Part shown: positions 63,500-64,000 of the stretch, piece after piece | How positions within the stretch are numbered: the first letter of the stretch is position 1 | How the letters are laid out: each line of letters begins with the position of its first letter | Assembly (NCBI GenBank): GCA_030068145.1 | Contig: JAPJBO010000602.1 | Location: forward strand, 62,001 to 126,000 | Length of the DNA: 64,000 nt | Reading direction: 5' to 3' | DNA from: Diplonema papillatum | Lineage: Eukaryota; Euglenozoa; Diplonemea; Diplonemida; Diplonemidae | Made by a program: the position numbers and the translations under genes | The notes under the pieces: generated by a model | Seen by the model: the letters and a program-made list of their open reading frames with translations, nothing else | Databases searched by the model: none | What the model was told of the DNA's origin: nothing

Positions 63500-63739
63500 T
63501 CAGATCTCTCGGGGTTTGAGGTTGCCGAGGCTTTCCTGAGAGGACGACCCTCCAGGGTCACTGCGAAGCGGCCGCATCACGTCCTTTCCCCTAACTGGCT
63601 TGGGAGGCAGCGTCACCCAACCTGTCGTGTTGCTCAGTTTCATGGTTCGTACATCGGACAGACGGAACACCGCCAATGCCGTTCCGTAAATGTACGTGGA
63701 ACGTCGCCGGGAACCCACGCGCCGTTCCCTACCTACCAA
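63500..63739 (-). CDS. Unrecognised ORF, possible exon
   Basis: An 80-codon minus frame of good composition (YIYGTALAVFRLSDVRTMKL, GWVTLPPKPVRGKD) ends at a stop at 63500. No domain is recognised. It may be a terminal exon of a gene extending past the window. Confidence 0.3.
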   Translation of the reverse strand: MVGRERRVGSRRRSTYIYGTALAVFRLSDVRTMKLSNTTGWVTLPPKPVRGKDVMRPLRSDPGGSSSQESLGNLKPREI

Positions 63740-64000
63740 GCTCTGACACTACGCTGCATCGTGGTATGGTATCCACTGCTGCTGATGGTATGCACTAGCC
63801 ACTATGGTACGCCACATCAGGGTACGATGTAGGTGTTCCATACCTCCTAAGTTAGGGGGTGGGAGTCCCGTATGTGGTAGCACCAGCAGCCACTACACAT
63901 CCTACGTTGTCTTCTCGTGTCGCAAGTGTGTGTGTGTGTGTGTGTGTGTGCATTTTTTGCTTGTGGGAAAAGTGACACCACTCACACGTCGTGACCCAGC
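63740..64000. other. No gene; TG microsatellite at 63927-63950
   Basis: Contains CTATGGTACGCCACATCAGG-type short repeats and 12 TG units. Confidence 0.6.

Noticed and set aside
63926..63950. Telomere-like repeat
   Set aside because: It is a plain TG microsatellite without a G-triplet telomere unit.

Overview
This is a eukaryotic nuclear window, sparse in genes and very rich in repeats. The best clue to the organism is a minus-strand 18S rRNA fragment near 31.2-31.4 kb. Read in rRNA sense it has GCAAATTGCCCAAT followed shortly by TGAGGCAGCGAAGAGAAAT, a pattern I associate with Euglenozoa rather than with most other eukaryotes. At least two genes show spliceosomal GT-AG introns whose removal restores the reading frame, which argues against a trypanosomatid. 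A diplonemid or related free-living euglenozoan is therefore my inference, not a proof. Trans-splicing would be expected in such an organism, but no spliced-leader gene was seen.

The supported protein genes are few. (1) A multi-exon helical-repeat and coiled-coil gene on the + strand (exons at 11.35, 13.74 and 14.84 kb, all phase 0). (2) A 1136-residue surface protein (18.2-21.6 kb) with a signal peptide, a Cys-rich ectodomain, a Thr/Pro/Ala mucin-like stalk and about seven C-terminal membrane segments. (3) An adducin-like (class II aldolase fold) gene split by a 7.6-kb intron (44.3-52.8 kb). (4) A complete, intronless secreted arylsulfatase (61.6-63.1 kb). Several weaker coding segments are listed with low confidence.

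Most of the rest is mobile DNA. From 1.6 to 11.2 kb there are nested short elements, two copies of a 650-bp repeat (R1), and several units of a 400-500-bp repeat (R2). Two R2 units were hit at the same TATA-like site: once by a hAT-type MITE with an 8-bp duplication, and once by a TA-duplicating element whose ORF carries an AT-hook and a PCNA-binding-like motif. From 22 to 44 kb the window is a mosaic of dispersed repeats, tandem arrays and displaced 18S and 28S rRNA fragments in opposite orientations. The 7.6-kb intron holds about 400-bp inverted arms and a decayed transposon.

The most unusual system is a 4.2-kb two-gene DNA transposon at 54.1-58.3 kb. It is bounded by tandem arrays of a perfect 20-bp palindrome (CACTTGTTATATAACAAGTG) and about 100-bp inverted repeats, and it encodes a 619-residue putative DDE transposase with three C-terminal C2H2 zinc fingers. 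A decayed relative with a variant palindrome sits inside the adducin-like gene's intron, so this looks like a family with a distinctive end structure. A second element with a TAA duplication lies 9 bp downstream of it.
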